A stretch of DNA of 64,000 nt, taken from the NCBI RefSeq assembly GCF_036013645.1, contig NZ_CP107869.1, positions 7,192,001 through 7,256,000 of the forward strand, written 5' to 3'. The notes below the pieces were generated by a model that did not search any database, was not told where the DNA came from, and saw only the letters and a list, made by a program, of their open reading frames with translations. The stretch comes from Streptomyces sp. NBC_00490 (GTDB lineage: Bacteria; Actinomycetota; Actinomycetes; Streptomycetales; Streptomycetaceae). The position numbers and the translations under genes were made by a program. Positions within the stretch are counted from its first letter, which is position 1. Each line of letters begins with the position of its first letter. Below, one piece after another: positions 7,188 to 16,059 of this stretch.

Positions 7188-7874
7188 TCAGTCCTCGTCG
7201 CGCAGGGCGCAGAGGGCGTCGACGCGGTTCGTGGTGATCGAGTCGACGCCCGCCGCGATGAGACGGCGCATCGAGCGGACCGTGTCGGGGGTCCAGACGG
7301 AGACGAGGTAGCCGTCGCGGTGGACGCGCTCGGCGAGGGCCTTGTCGACCAGCCCGAAGCGGTAGTTCAGCCAGCGCGGGCGCACCGCCGCCAGCAGCGC
7401 GGGGCGCGGCGGGGCCAGCGAGGTCCAGGTCAGGGCGATCTCGGCGGCCGGGTCGGCGGCGCGTACGGCGAGCATGGCGGGGGCGCCCGCGCAGTAGTAC
7501 ACGCGGTCCTCGGCGCCGCTCTCCCGTACGGCGTCGACGACCCGGCGGGCGGCCCGCACGTCCGGCGCGCCCGGCAGGTCGAGCATCAGCCGGGCCCCTT
7601 CGGCCACCGCCAGCGCCTCGGCCAGCGTCGGCACCCTGCCGTCCGAGAGGCCGCGGACCTCGTCCGACGACAGGGACGAGAGCGGCCGGTCGTGGTCCCA
7701 CAGCCGCTTCAGCGTGTGGTCGTGCAGCAGCACGGGGACCCCGTCCCGGGTGAGGCGTACGTCGATCTCGACGGCGTCCGCGCCCAGTGCGAGCGCGGCA
7801 CGCAGGGAGTCGAGCGTGTTCTCACGGACGCGGTAGGGGTCGCCCCGATGGGCCACTGCGGTCAGCTTCTGCAT
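7188..7874 (-). CDS. Glycerophosphodiester phosphodiesterase
   Basis: 228 residues of a TIM-barrel GDPD domain. The signature is visible: AHRGDPYRVRENTL at the N-terminus (catalytic His, Arg and Glu), EIDVRLTRDGVPVLLHD (metal and catalytic residues) and a C-terminal VWTPDTVRSMRRLIAAGVDSITTN. By family it splits glycerophosphodiesters to glycerol-3-phosphate and an alcohol. There is no signal peptide, so it acts in the cytoplasm. The ATG at 7874 places the HRGD motif at its usual distance from the start. It ends 8 bases from the convergent oxidoreductase stop. Confidence 0.92.
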   Translation of the reverse strand: MQKLTAVAHRGDPYRVRENTLDSLRAALALGADAVEIDVRLTRDGVPVLLHDHTLKRLWDHDRPLSSLSSDEVRGLSDGRVPTLAEALAVAEGARLMLDLPGAPDVRAARRVVDAVRESGAEDRVYYCAGAPAMLAVRAADPAAEIALTWTSLAPPRPALLAAVRPRWLNYRFGLVDKALAERVHRDGYLVSVWTPDTVRSMRRLIAAGVDSITTNRVDALCALRDED

Positions 7875-7915
7875 GGGCCCATTGTGCTGGTGGCGGGTAC
7901 CGGTTCGCGGTGGGG

Positions 7916-8977
7916 TCAGGGCGCGAGCCACGCCGTGGTGTACGCGTCGATCTCGTCCTTGATCCGGGCCTTGCCGGGCTCGTCGAGGAAGGACGCCTCG
8001 ACCGCGTTCTTGGCGAGGTCGGCCAGGCCGCGCTCGTCGAGCTCGAGGAGCCGGGCGGCGACGGCGTACTCGTTGTTCAGGTCGGTGCCGAACATGGGCG
8101 GGTCGTCGGAGTTGATGGTGACCAGGACGCCCGCCTTCACGAACTCCTTGATCGGGTGCTCGTCGAGGTGGCGCACCGCGCGCGTGGCGATGTTGGAGGT
8201 CGGGCACACCTCCAGGGGGATCCGCTCCTGGGCGAGGTGCGCGAGCAGCTTCTCGTCCTGCGCCGAGCTCGTGCCGTGTCCGATGCGCTCGGCGCGCAGG
8301 TGGGTCAGCGCGTCCCAGACCGTCTCCGGGCCGGTCGTCTCACCGGCGTGCGGCACCGAGTGCAGGCCGGCCGCGATCGCGCGGTCGAAGTGCGGCTTGA
8401 ACTGCGGCCGCGGTACGCCGATCTCGGGACCGCCGAGCCCGAAGGAGACGAGGCCCTCGGGGCGCAGGCGGTCGTCGGTGGCGAGCCGCACGGTCTCCTC
8501 CGCGGCCTCCAGGCCCGCCTCGCCGGGGATGTCGAAGCACCAGCGCAGCACGGTCCCGAACTCGGCCTCCGCCGCCTTGCGGGCGTCCTCGATCGCGTCC
8601 ATGAAGGCGCGCTCGTCGATACCGCGGCGGGTCGAGGAGAACGGGGTGATGGTCAGCTCGGCGTAGCGCACCTGCTGCCGGGCCAGGTCACGGGCCACCT
8701 CGTACGTCAGCAGACGTACGTCCTCCGGCGTGCGGATCAGGTCGACGACGGACAGGTACACCTCGACGAAGTGGGCGAAGTCCGTGAAGGTGAAGTAGTC
8801 GGCCAGGGCCTCGGGGTCGGTCGGGACCTTGGAGTCGGCGTGGCGGGCGGCCAGTTCGGAGACGATCCGGGGGGAGGCGGAGCCCACGTGGTGGACGTGC
8901 AGTTCGGCCTTGGGCAGCGAGGCGATGAAGGCGTGCAGGTCGCGCGGGACGCTGGGCTCGATGAGGTGCTCGGTCAA
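7916..8977 (-). CDS. Adenosine deaminase family enzyme, possibly aminodeoxyfutalosine deaminase
   Basis: 353 residues. Metal ligands of the amidohydrolase barrel are visible: HVH in AELHVHHVGSASP, the later His in PHAGE (with the catalytic Glu), IGHG, and the Asp pair in NSDDPP. The usual HxHLDG of adenosine deaminases is changed here to HVHHVGSASP. I associate this variant with the deaminase of the futalosine menaquinone route in Streptomyces, which turns aminodeoxyfutalosine into futalosine. That link is from memory of the family, not proven here. The TTG start is preceded by GAGGAA; any earlier in-frame start would run into the divergent DUF4190 gene's control region. Confidence 0.85.
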   Translation of the reverse strand: MTEHLIEPSVPRDLHAFIASLPKAELHVHHVGSASPRIVSELAARHADSKVPTDPEALADYFTFTDFAHFVEVYLSVVDLIRTPEDVRLLTYEVARDLARQQVRYAELTITPFSSTRRGIDERAFMDAIEDARKAAEAEFGTVLRWCFDIPGEAGLEAAEETVRLATDDRLRPEGLVSFGLGGPEIGVPRPQFKPHFDRAIAAGLHSVPHAGETTGPETVWDALTHLRAERIGHGTSSAQDEKLLAHLAQERIPLEVCPTSNIATRAVRHLDEHPIKEFVKAGVLVTINSDDPPMFGTDLNNEYAVAARLLELDERGLADLAKNAVEASFLDEPGKARIKDEIDAYTTAWLAP

Positions 8978-9128
8978 GGTTCCTCCCCGGAACGGCGCCC
9001 TCGGCCGGCGTGCGGCGGGCGCGGGTGATCGGCTGATCGATGACTCGGGGATCATCGTAGGCCGCCTGCTTGTCGGGGCGGGACCTGGTCGTAGCATGAC
9101 GGGGCACACGGCAGAGGGGGGTCCGGGC

Positions 9129-10049
9129 ATGTCCGACGAGGCGCGGCCGCCGGAGGACGAGACACCGCGGCCGACTACGCCGTCGGCTCCGAAGGTGGGG
9201 CTGGACAAGGGCGACGCGTCAGGGGAGCGGGGGCCCTGGGCGTCCCCGGCGAGCGACGGGACGGCCGAGCCGACCGCTACCGCGGAGGAGGTGCCGCTCG
9301 CGCCGTCGGGAGACACGACGTTCGGGGCGACCGGTGGTGCGGTCGGTGGGGTGGCCGGTGCGGAACCGACCGCCGAGAACCCGACCGCCGAGAGGCCGAC
9401 TCCGTCCTCCGGGCACGCGCCCGCCTCGTCGTCCGGCGATGTGTCCGCGTCCCCCTTCACCCCGATCGGGGGCGCCCACGCCTGGCCGCCCCCTTCCGCC
9501 CACGACCAGCGGACGGTCACCTCGATGCCGGGAGCGGACGGCACGGCCGCCACGCCCCCCGCGCAGCCCTGGACCAACCCTTTCGCCCCGCCAGGGCATA
9601 CCACCCCCGCCACCCCGTTCGCGCCGCCGCCGAACCCGTTCGCGGCCCCGGCCGGTCCCGCCCCCTACGCCCAGGACAGTCATGTCCCGCCGCCGCCCAT
9701 CGCCCCCGACGGTCCGGGGCAGGTGCCCTACGGCTATCCGGGCGGTGGGTACGGCCACCCGGGCGCCGCACCGCAGGGCTACTACGGCTGGCCCGGCATG
9801 CAGCCCCTGCCCAGCAACGGCATGGGCACCGCCGGGCTCGTGCTCGGCATTCTCTCGGCCCTCGTGTTCTGCCTCTGGCCGCTGGCGATCGTCCTCGGCG
9901 TTCTCGGCGTGATCTTCGGTGCGATCGGTCGCGGCAAGGCCCGCAGGGGAGTGGCCACCAACCCCGGTCAGGCCCTGGCCGGGATCATCTGCGGGGCCGC
10001 GGGCATCGCACTGGGCATCGGCATGGTCGTACTGCTGGTGGTGACGTAG
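9129..10049 (+). CDS. DUF4190-type membrane protein with a long disordered N-terminus
   Basis: 306 residues. About 230 residues of Pro/Ala/Thr/Gly-rich low complexity, ending in a tyrosine- and glycine-rich piece (GYPGGGYGHPG), precede two membrane helices (MGTAGLVLGILSALVFCLW and IICGAAGIALGIGMVVLL) separated by GRGKARRGVATNPGQA. That C-terminal pair is the DUF4190 domain. Function is unknown; such proteins are frequent in actinobacteria and are probably inner-membrane scaffolds. The ATG at 9129 follows GAGGGGGG. A promoter is plausible at TTGTCG (9070) and TAGCAT (9092), and a minus-strand TACGAT at 9055-9060 could serve the deaminase gene. Confidence 0.78.
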   Translation: MSDEARPPEDETPRPTTPSAPKVGLDKGDASGERGPWASPASDGTAEPTATAEEVPLAPSGDTTFGATGGAVGGVAGAEPTAENPTAERPTPSSGHAPASSSGDVSASPFTPIGGAHAWPPPSAHDQRTVTSMPGADGTAATPPAQPWTNPFAPPGHTTPATPFAPPPNPFAAPAGPAPYAQDSHVPPPPIAPDGPGQVPYGYPGGGYGHPGAAPQGYYGWPGMQPLPSNGMGTAGLVLGILSALVFCLWPLAIVLGVLGVIFGAIGRGKARRGVATNPGQALAGIICGAAGIALGIGMVVLLVVT

Positions 10050-10079
10050 GGGCAGGGGGTCGTGCCGCAGCGCGGGCGC

Positions 10080-10357
10080 GACCGGCCCGCGCGTCCACTG
10101 ACGCGAACCCCAGCGGATTCGGCCCCCGCCACGGCTCCGGCTGACACCACGAGCCCGATCCCTTGCAGGCCTCACCGGCCGCAGATGCCCGACCTGGTCC
10201 GCTTCGGCGCCGCCCGCCCCCGCCCGCACCCGATCCCGCGTCTCCGCCAACGCGCCCCCGCGGATGCGCCCCCGCCACAGCCGCGAGCCCGGTCCTCCGC
10301 GGGCCCCACCATCCCCCGCCGATCTCACCCCCCGCAGGCACCCCAACCCCGTTCCGC
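10080..10357. repeat. Two decayed tandem copies of the 3' end of the NADAR gene
   Basis: This non-coding stretch carries two degenerate repeats of the coding sequence at about 10380-10480. The segment GCGAACCCCAGC at 10404 recurs almost unchanged at 10103 (followed by GATTCGGCCCCCGCCA in both) and more diverged at 10252. The unit is about 150 bases. Read on the minus strand the far copy gives EPWRGPNPLGFASVDAR, against ERWRGPNLLGFALMEAR in the gene. The reading frame is broken by shifts, so these are not expressed copies. Confidence 0.75.
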
Positions 10358-10924
10358 CTAAGCGCCGCCGGTACCCCGCAACCGATCCCGCGCCTCCATC
10401 AGCGCGAACCCCAGCAGATTCGGCCCCCGCCAGCGCTCCGGATCCAGCGCGCCCTCGTCCGTGGCCGCGAGTCCGATCCCCCACACGCGGTCCACCGGGC
10501 TGGCCTCCACCAGTACCCGCTCCCCGGTGCCCAGGAGGAACGACCGCAGCGCGTCGTCCGCGTCGAACTTGTGCACGCTGCCCTCGACGACGATCGCGAA
10601 GCGCTCGCGCTCCCAGGCAGCCTCGTCGAAGCCCCGGACCAGGCGCCCTTCCCTCTTCGCGACCGAGGGATGGTCCGCGGCCAGCACCCGCCGTTCCGCC
10701 TCCGTGTCGCCGAACAGCCGCGCCTTGCCCGCCATCATCCAGTGCTCGGCGGTCGCATAGGTCACTCCGTCCACCACGAACGGTGACGGCCACCACTGGC
10801 TCAGACAGCTCGCCCCGATCCGGCCGTCCGGCAGCGGACGGTGTCCCCAGAAGTGGAGGTACTTGACCCTCGCCCCCGCCCGGACCGCCCTGACCAGGGT
10901 GTCCCGAGAATCGATCTTCGTCAT
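10358..10924 (-). CDS. NADAR-family protein
   Basis: 188 residues. The NADAR fold motifs are clear: YLHFWGHRP near the N-terminus, CLSQWWPSPFVVDGVTYATAEHWMMAGKARLF, FLLGTGERVLVEASPVDRVWGIGL and WRGPNLLGFALMEARD near the end. Family members are N-glycosidases acting on damaged riboflavin intermediates or on ADP-ribose-type modifications, and some are part of phage defence. A housekeeping clean-up role is the simplest guess here, as no defence gene is adjacent. The ATG at 10924 is the only well-placed start. Downstream lie two decayed copies of its own last 150 bases. Confidence 0.87.
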   Translation of the reverse strand: MTKIDSRDTLVRAVRAGARVKYLHFWGHRPLPDGRIGASCLSQWWPSPFVVDGVTYATAEHWMMAGKARLFGDTEAERRVLAADHPSVAKREGRLVRGFDEAAWERERFAIVVEGSVHKFDADDALRSFLLGTGERVLVEASPVDRVWGIGLAATDEGALDPERWRGPNLLGFALMEARDRLRGTGGA

Positions 10925-11034
10925 GCATGCGAGTCTGGCAGGCACCACTGACACTCCGTCCTGGCTTTTCCAGGCCGGCTCGACACCTGGTCGACAGATT
11001 TCGTCGCGTAACTAAAAGGCAACAACGGAATCCC

Positions 11035-11063
11035 TTGTCGGACGCCACTTGCTCTGTCAGGAT
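11035..11063 (+). promoter_or_regulatory. Candidate vegetative promoter of the aldehyde dehydrogenase / polyamine operon
   Basis: TTGTCG at 11035-11040 and CAGGAT at 11058-11063 are 17 bases apart, close to the streptomycete housekeeping consensus. The coding start is 70 bases downstream. Confidence 0.5.
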
Positions 11064-11132
11064 CGGCACTCAAATCGAGCTGGAGCTACGCCCCGCCTAC
11101 GGGAACGTGGGCCGGCGGCGGAGGAGAGCGAC

Positions 11133-12668
11133 ATGCACAACCCGGGCAACGCCACCCCGGACCGGTTCCCCGCGCAGGAGCGCTTCGCGGACGGTGCGCA
11201 GTACATCGCGGGCCGTCTCACCAAGGGCACCTCAGGACGGACACACGCGGTCGTCGACCCCGCGACCGGCGAGGAGGTCTACACCTACGAACTGGCGAGC
11301 ACCGCCGACGTGGACGCGGCCGTCGCCGCCGCGCGCGAGGCCTTCCCGGCCTGGGCCGCCACGACGCCCGGCGAGCGCTCGGACGCGCTGCACCGCTTCG
11401 CCGCCGTGCTCGCCGACCGTGCCGAGGATTTCGCCCGCGCCGAGTCCCTCCAGTGCGGCAAGCCGCTGAAGCTGACGCGTGAGTTCGACGTGCCGGGGAC
11501 CATCGACAACACCGCCTTCTTCGCGGGCGCGGCCCGGCATCTGCAGGGGCAGTCGGCCGGTGAGTACTCCGGCGACCACACCTCGTACGTCCGCCGTGAG
11601 CCCATCGGTGTCGTCGGCTCCATCGCGCCCTGGAACTACCCGCTGCAGATGGCCGCCTGGAAGGTCCTCCCGGCGATCGCCGCGGGCAACACGATCGTGC
11701 TCAAGCCCGCCGAGCTCACCCCCCTGACCTCGCTGCTCTTCGCGCAGGCCGCCACCGACGCCGGGATCCCCGACGGTGTCATCAACATCGTCTCCGGGAC
11801 CGGGAAGGAGGCGGGCGAGCATCTGGTCGGGCACCCCGACGTCGCCATGACCTCCTTCACCGGGTCCACCGCCGTCGGCAAGCGGGTCGCCGAGATCGCC
11901 ACCGCCACCGTCAAGCGCATCCACCTGGAGCTCGGCGGCAAGGCGCCCTTCGTGGTCTTCGACGACGCCGACCTGGACGCCGCCGTCAACGGCGCCGTCG
12001 CGGGCTCGCTCATCAACACCGGCCAGGACTGCACCGCCGCCACGCGCGCGTACGTGCAACGTCCGCTCTACGAGGCGTTCGTGGAGCGGACGGCCGAGCT
12101 CATGGCCCAGGTCCGGCTCGGTGACCCCTTCGCCCCCGGTACCGATCTCGGCCCGCTCATCTCGCACGTCCAGCGGGACCGGGTCGCCGCCTTCGTCGAC
12201 CGTGCGCGTGGCTACGCGCGCGTGGTGACCGGCGGGGAGGCTCCTCAGGGAGCTCTCAAGAACGGCGCGTACTATCGCCCCACCCTGGTCGCCGACGCCG
12301 CCCAGGACAGCGAGATCGTCCAGTCCGAGCTCTTCGGACCCGTCCTCGTGGTGCTGCCCTTCGACAGTGACGACGAGGGGATCCGGCTCGCCAACGACAC
12401 CCCGTACGGACTCGCCGCCTCCGCCTGGAGCCGCGACGTCTACCGGGCGAACCGCGCCACCCGCGAGATCAAGGCGGGCTGTGTGTGGGTCAACGACCAC
12501 ATCCCGATCATCAGCGAGATGCCCCATGGCGGGTACAAGGCGTCCGGCTTCGGCAAGGACATGTCCTCGTACTCGTTCGAGGAGTACACCCAGATCAAGC
12601 ACGTCATGTTCGACAACACGGCGGTCGTCAGGAAGGACTGGCACCGCACGATCTTCGGGGACCGATAG
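11133..12668 (+). CDS. Aldehyde dehydrogenase, probable gamma-aminobutyraldehyde dehydrogenase
   Basis: 511 residues of a full ALDH. Visible motifs are PWNYPLQMAAWK (N-terminal cofactor region), FTGSTAVGK, the general-base Glu in LELGGKAPF, the catalytic Cys in NTGQDCTAATR and SELFGPVL, all in order and at the expected spacing. The betaine/aminobutyraldehyde subgroup fits best. It is the first gene before the potD-A-B-C importer and the flavoenzyme at 16890, so it probably oxidises 4-aminobutyraldehyde or its gamma-glutamyl form to GABA or gamma-glutamyl-GABA with NAD. The ATG follows GAGGAGAGCG; an upstream in-frame start has no such site. Substrate is inferred from context. Confidence 0.88.
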   Translation: MHNPGNATPDRFPAQERFADGAQYIAGRLTKGTSGRTHAVVDPATGEEVYTYELASTADVDAAVAAAREAFPAWAATTPGERSDALHRFAAVLADRAEDFARAESLQCGKPLKLTREFDVPGTIDNTAFFAGAARHLQGQSAGEYSGDHTSYVRREPIGVVGSIAPWNYPLQMAAWKVLPAIAAGNTIVLKPAELTPLTSLLFAQAATDAGIPDGVINIVSGTGKEAGEHLVGHPDVAMTSFTGSTAVGKRVAEIATATVKRIHLELGGKAPFVVFDDADLDAAVNGAVAGSLINTGQDCTAATRAYVQRPLYEAFVERTAELMAQVRLGDPFAPGTDLGPLISHVQRDRVAAFVDRARGYARVVTGGEAPQGALKNGAYYRPTLVADAAQDSEIVQSELFGPVLVVLPFDSDDEGIRLANDTPYGLAASAWSRDVYRANRATREIKAGCVWVNDHIPIISEMPHGGYKASGFGKDMSSYSFEEYTQIKHVMFDNTAVVRKDWHRTIFGDR

Positions 12669-12722
12669 CCGTAACCAGGCCGCCCGACCCGCGGCCGATC
12701 CTCCCGAAAGGGCACCACGCGC

Positions 12723-13970
12723 ATGGAGCAGTACGAGCCCGACCGCCTGAGCCCGGCCCAAGTGGCCGCCATGCGGCGCAGCTTCCAGAGCGGCCGGGCC
12801 GCCATGACCCGGCGGTCGCTGTTGCGCGCCTCCGCGGGCGGCGCACTCGCGGTCGGCGGCCTCGGAGCGCTGACCGGCTGCGGGATCCCCGCGGCGGGCA
12901 ACACCAAGGGCGGAGTCTCCGCGGAGGACCACTCGGCGAAGGAGAAGATCGTCAACTTCTCCAACTGGACCGAGTACATCGACGTGGACGAGAGCGAGAA
13001 GCACCACCCCACGCTCGACCAGTTCAAGCAGCGGACCGGCATCACGGTCAAGTACACCGAGGACATCAACGACAACGTCGAGTTCTTCGGCAAGATCAAG
13101 CCGCAGCTCGCCGCCGGCCAGGACACCGGCCGCGACATCATCGTCCTCACCGACTGGCTCGCGGCCCGGCTGATCCGCCTCGGGTGGGTCCAGAAACTGG
13201 ACCCGTCGAACCTGCCCCATGCGTACACCAACCTGTCGGCGCAGTTCCGCGACCCCGACTGGGACCCCGGCCGTGCCCACTCGTACGTGTGGCAGGGCAT
13301 CTCGACCGTCATCGCGTACAACAAGAAGGCCCTCGACGGCGTCGAGGTGAAGTCCCTCTCCGACCTGCTCGACAACCCCAAGCTCAAGGGCAAGGTCGGC
13401 TTCCTGTCGGAGATGCGCGACAGCATCGGCATGACCCTGCTCGACATGGGCAAGGACCCGGGGAACTTCACCGCCGACGACTACGACGCGGCCGTCGCCC
13501 GCATCCAGAAGGCCGTCGACAAGGGCCAGATCCGCCGCTTCACCGGCAACGACTACACCTCCGACCTGAGCAGCGGCGACTTCGCCGCCTGTATCGCCTG
13601 GGCCGGTGACGTCGTCCAGCTGAAGGCGGACAGCCCGGACATCGACTTCCTGATCCCGGACAGCGGGTACATCACGTCGACCGACAACTTCCTGATCCCC
13701 AACAAGGCCCGTCACAAGACGAACGCCGAGCGGCTCATCGACTACTACTACGAGCCGAAGCCGGCCGCCGAGCTCGCCGCGTACATCAACTACGTGACGC
13801 CCGTCGACGGGGTGAAGGCCGAGCTGGAGAAGCTCGACCCGGATGCGGCGAACAACCCGCTGATCATCCCGGACAAGGCCATGGCCGCGAAGTCCCACGC
13901 CTTCCGCTCGCTGAGCTCGAAGGAAGAGACCGAGTTCGAAGAGAAGTTCGCGAAGCTGACTGGGGCGTGA
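12723..13970 (+). CDS. potD: Polyamine ABC transporter substrate-binding lipoprotein (PotD-like)
   Basis: 415 residues. A cytoplasmic N-tail is followed by a twin-arginine signal (TRRSLLRASAGG), a hydrophobic stretch and lipobox LTGCG at about residue 58, so it is folded before Tat export and lipid-anchored outside. The mature part begins with VNFSNWTEYID, a typical polyamine-binding opening, and the ligand-pocket region has TGNDYTSDL and GDVVQLKAD. It binds putrescine or spermidine for the importer encoded directly downstream. The ATPase gene begins within its stop (GTGA overlap). It is paralogous to the partial protein at the window start. Confidence 0.92.
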   Translation: MEQYEPDRLSPAQVAAMRRSFQSGRAAMTRRSLLRASAGGALAVGGLGALTGCGIPAAGNTKGGVSAEDHSAKEKIVNFSNWTEYIDVDESEKHHPTLDQFKQRTGITVKYTEDINDNVEFFGKIKPQLAAGQDTGRDIIVLTDWLAARLIRLGWVQKLDPSNLPHAYTNLSAQFRDPDWDPGRAHSYVWQGISTVIAYNKKALDGVEVKSLSDLLDNPKLKGKVGFLSEMRDSIGMTLLDMGKDPGNFTADDYDAAVARIQKAVDKGQIRRFTGNDYTSDLSSGDFAACIAWAGDVVQLKADSPDIDFLIPDSGYITSTDNFLIPNKARHKTNAERLIDYYYEPKPAAELAAYINYVTPVDGVKAELEKLDPDAANNPLIIPDKAMAAKSHAFRSLSSKEETEFEEKFAKLTGA

Positions 13971-15130
13971 CCACCGTGACGAACAAGACAGACAACACCG
14001 GCGACGTCCGCCTTTCGGGCATCAGCAAGACGTACGACAACGGCTTCACCGCCGTGAAGCCGCTGGACCTGACCGTGCCGCAGGGCTCCTTCTTCGCCCT
14101 GCTCGGCGCCTCCGGCTGCGGCAAGACCACCACCCTGCGGATGATCGCGGGGCTGGAGGAGCCCACCACGGGCACCGTCTCGCTCGGCGAGCAGGACGTC
14201 ACCGACCTGCCGCCCTACAAGCGGCCCGTGAACACCGTCTTCCAGTCCTACGCCCTCTTCCCGCACCTCGACATCTTCGAGAACGTCGCCTTCGGCCTGC
14301 GCCGGCGTGGCATCAAGTCGGTGAAGAAGCAGGTCGAGGACATGCTGGAGCTCGTCCAGCTCGGCGAGCAGGCCCGCAAGAAGCCGCACCAGCTCTCCGG
14401 CGGCCAGCAGCAGCGGGTCGCCGTGGCCCGCGCGCTGATCAACACCCCCAAGGTGCTCCTCCTCGACGAGCCCCTCGGCGCCCTCGACCTCAAGCTGCGC
14501 CGCCAGATGCAGCTGGAGCTCAAGCGCATCCAGACCGAGGTCGGCATCACCTTCATCCACGTCACGCACGACCAGGAGGAGGCCATGACCATGGCCGACA
14601 CGGTCGCCGTGATGAACGCGGGCCGCGTCGAGCAGCTCGGCTCGCCGACCGACCTGTACGAGAACCCCAACACCACGTTCGTCGCCAACTTCCTCGGCAC
14701 GTCGAACCTGATCGAGGCGGAGGTCGACTCCAGGAGCGGCGACGACATCGTCCTGAAGGCCGGCGGCGGCAAGCTCGTCCTGCCCGAGTCGCGGTGCTCG
14801 GCGCCCACACAGACCGGCGGCAAGGTGCTGGTCGGCGTCCGCCCGGAGAAGATCTCCCTCACCCACGCCGACGACGCCGGCGAGATCCCCGAGGGCCGCA
14901 ACCGCATCACCGGCAAGATCGCCAACGGCAGCTTCATCGGCGTCTCCACGCAGTACGTCATCGACAGCGCGGTCTGCCCCGAGTTCGAGGTCTACGTCCA
15001 GAACATCGAGCGGGACCCCCGGCTCGTGCCCGGCGCCGACGTCGTCCTGCACTGGAGCCCGGCCCACACCTTCGGGTTCGACGCCGCGCAGGACATCGAC
15101 GCCGGCCTCGACGAAGTGGCGGCGGTCTGA
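13967..15130 (+). CDS. potA: Polyamine ABC transporter ATP-binding protein (PotA-like)
   Basis: 387 residues. Walker [10 protein letters not shown] is near residue 50, followed by a Q-loop (FQSYALFPH), signature LSGGQQQR, Walker [13 protein letters not shown] and the switch His in [10 protein letters not shown]-terminal TOBE domain follows ([11 protein letters not shown] and later [11 protein letters not shown]). This layout is the PotA/MalK class, in which the C-terminal domain contacts the regulatory side. It powers the PotB-PotC channel encoded next. The GTG at 13967 overlaps the potD stop; a second in-frame GTG 9 bases on is also possible. Confidence 0.95.
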   Translation: MTTVTNKTDNTGDVRLSGISKTYDNGFTAVKPLDLTVPQGSFFALLGASGCGKTTTLRMIAGLEEPTTGTVSLGEQDVTDLPPYKRPVNTVFQSYALFPHLDIFENVAFGLRRRGIKSVKKQVEDMLELVQLGEQARKKPHQLSGGQQQRVAVARALINTPKVLLLDEPLGALDLKLRRQMQLELKRIQTEVGITFIHVTHDQEEAMTMADTVAVMNAGRVEQLGSPTDLYENPNTTFVANFLGTSNLIEAEVDSRSGDDIVLKAGGGKLVLPESRCSAPTQTGGKVLVGVRPEKISLTHADDAGEIPEGRNRITGKIANGSFIGVSTQYVIDSAVCPEFEVYVQNIERDPRLVPGADVVLHWSPAHTFGFDAAQDIDAGLDEVAAV

Positions 15131-16059
15131 TGGCGACCCTCACCGAGGCGCCGCCGCCTCTCTCCCCGACCGCGCCCGAGAAGAAGCCCCCGCGCAGACG
15201 CGGCCGGCTCGTGCCGTACTGGCTGCTGCTCCCCGGCATCCTGTGGCTGCTGGTCTTCTTCGCGCTGCCGATGGTCTACCAGGCCTCCACGTCCGTGCAG
15301 ACGGGCTCCCTGGAGGAGGGCTACAAGGTCACCTGGCACTTCGCCACATACTGGGACGCGCTGTCCGAGTACTGGCCGCAGTATCTGCGCTCGATCCTGT
15401 ACGCGGGCTCGGCGACGATCCTGTGCCTGATCCTCGGCTACCCGCTGGCCTACCTGATCGCCTTCCGCGCGGGCCGCTGGCGGAACCTGATCATGATCCT
15501 GGTGATCGCGCCGTTCTTCACCAGCTTCCTGATCCGCACCCTCGCCTGGAAGACGATCCTCGCGGACGGCGGCCCGGTCGTCGGCGCCCTCAACACCCTG
15601 CACGTCCTGGACGTCACCAGCTGGCTCGGCTGGACCTCCGGCGACCGGGTGCTGGCCACACCGCTGGCGGTGGTGTGCGGTCTGACGTACAACTTCCTGC
15701 CGTTCATGATCCTTCCGCTCTACACCTCACTGGAGCGCATCGACACCCGCCTCCACGAGGCCGCGGGCGACCTGTACGCCAAGCCGGTCACGACCTTCCG
15801 GAAGGTCACCTTCCCGCTGTCGATGCCGGGTGTCGTCTCCGGCACGCTGCTGACCTTCATCCCGGCCGCCGGCGACTACGTCAACGCGGACCTGCTCGGC
15901 TCGACGGACACCCGCATGGTCGGAAACGTCATCCAGTCCCAGTTCCTGCGGATCCTGGACTATCCGACGGCCGCGGCACTCTCCTTCATCCTGATGGCCG
16001 CCATCCTCGTCATGGTCACGGTCTACATCCGCAGGTCCGGAACGGAGGATCTGGTTTAA
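15130..16059 (+). CDS. potB: Polyamine ABC transporter permease (PotB-like)
   Basis: 309 residues. A proline/lysine-rich cytoplasmic N-tail (about 25 residues) is followed by six membrane segments beginning at YWLLLPGILWLLVFFALP. The EAA loop that docks with the ATPase is EAAGDLYAKPVTTFRKVTFPLSMPG. It forms one half of the channel with the product of the next gene. Start and stop are tightly packed: its ATG overlaps the potA stop, and the potC ATG follows its TAA without a gap. Confidence 0.94.
   Translation: MATLTEAPPPLSPTAPEKKPPRRRGRLVPYWLLLPGILWLLVFFALPMVYQASTSVQTGSLEEGYKVTWHFATYWDALSEYWPQYLRSILYAGSATILCLILGYPLAYLIAFRAGRWRNLIMILVIAPFFTSFLIRTLAWKTILADGGPVVGALNTLHVLDVTSWLGWTSGDRVLATPLAVVCGLTYNFLPFMILPLYTSLERIDTRLHEAAGDLYAKPVTTFRKVTFPLSMPGVVSGTLLTFIPAAGDYVNADLLGSTDTRMVGNVIQSQFLRILDYPTAAALSFILMAAILVMVTVYIRRSGTEDLV

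Noticed and set aside
10358..10924. NADAR gene as part of a phage-defence island
   Set aside because: Neighbours are metabolic and conserved genes; no nuclease, helicase or other defence partner is present.
11232..13898. Very long open frame on the minus strand (about 890 codons)
   Set aside because: It is opposite two well-identified genes (aldehyde dehydrogenase and potD), is low in lysine and rich in Asp/Gly/Val in the way typical of antisense frames in high-GC DNA, and has no motif.
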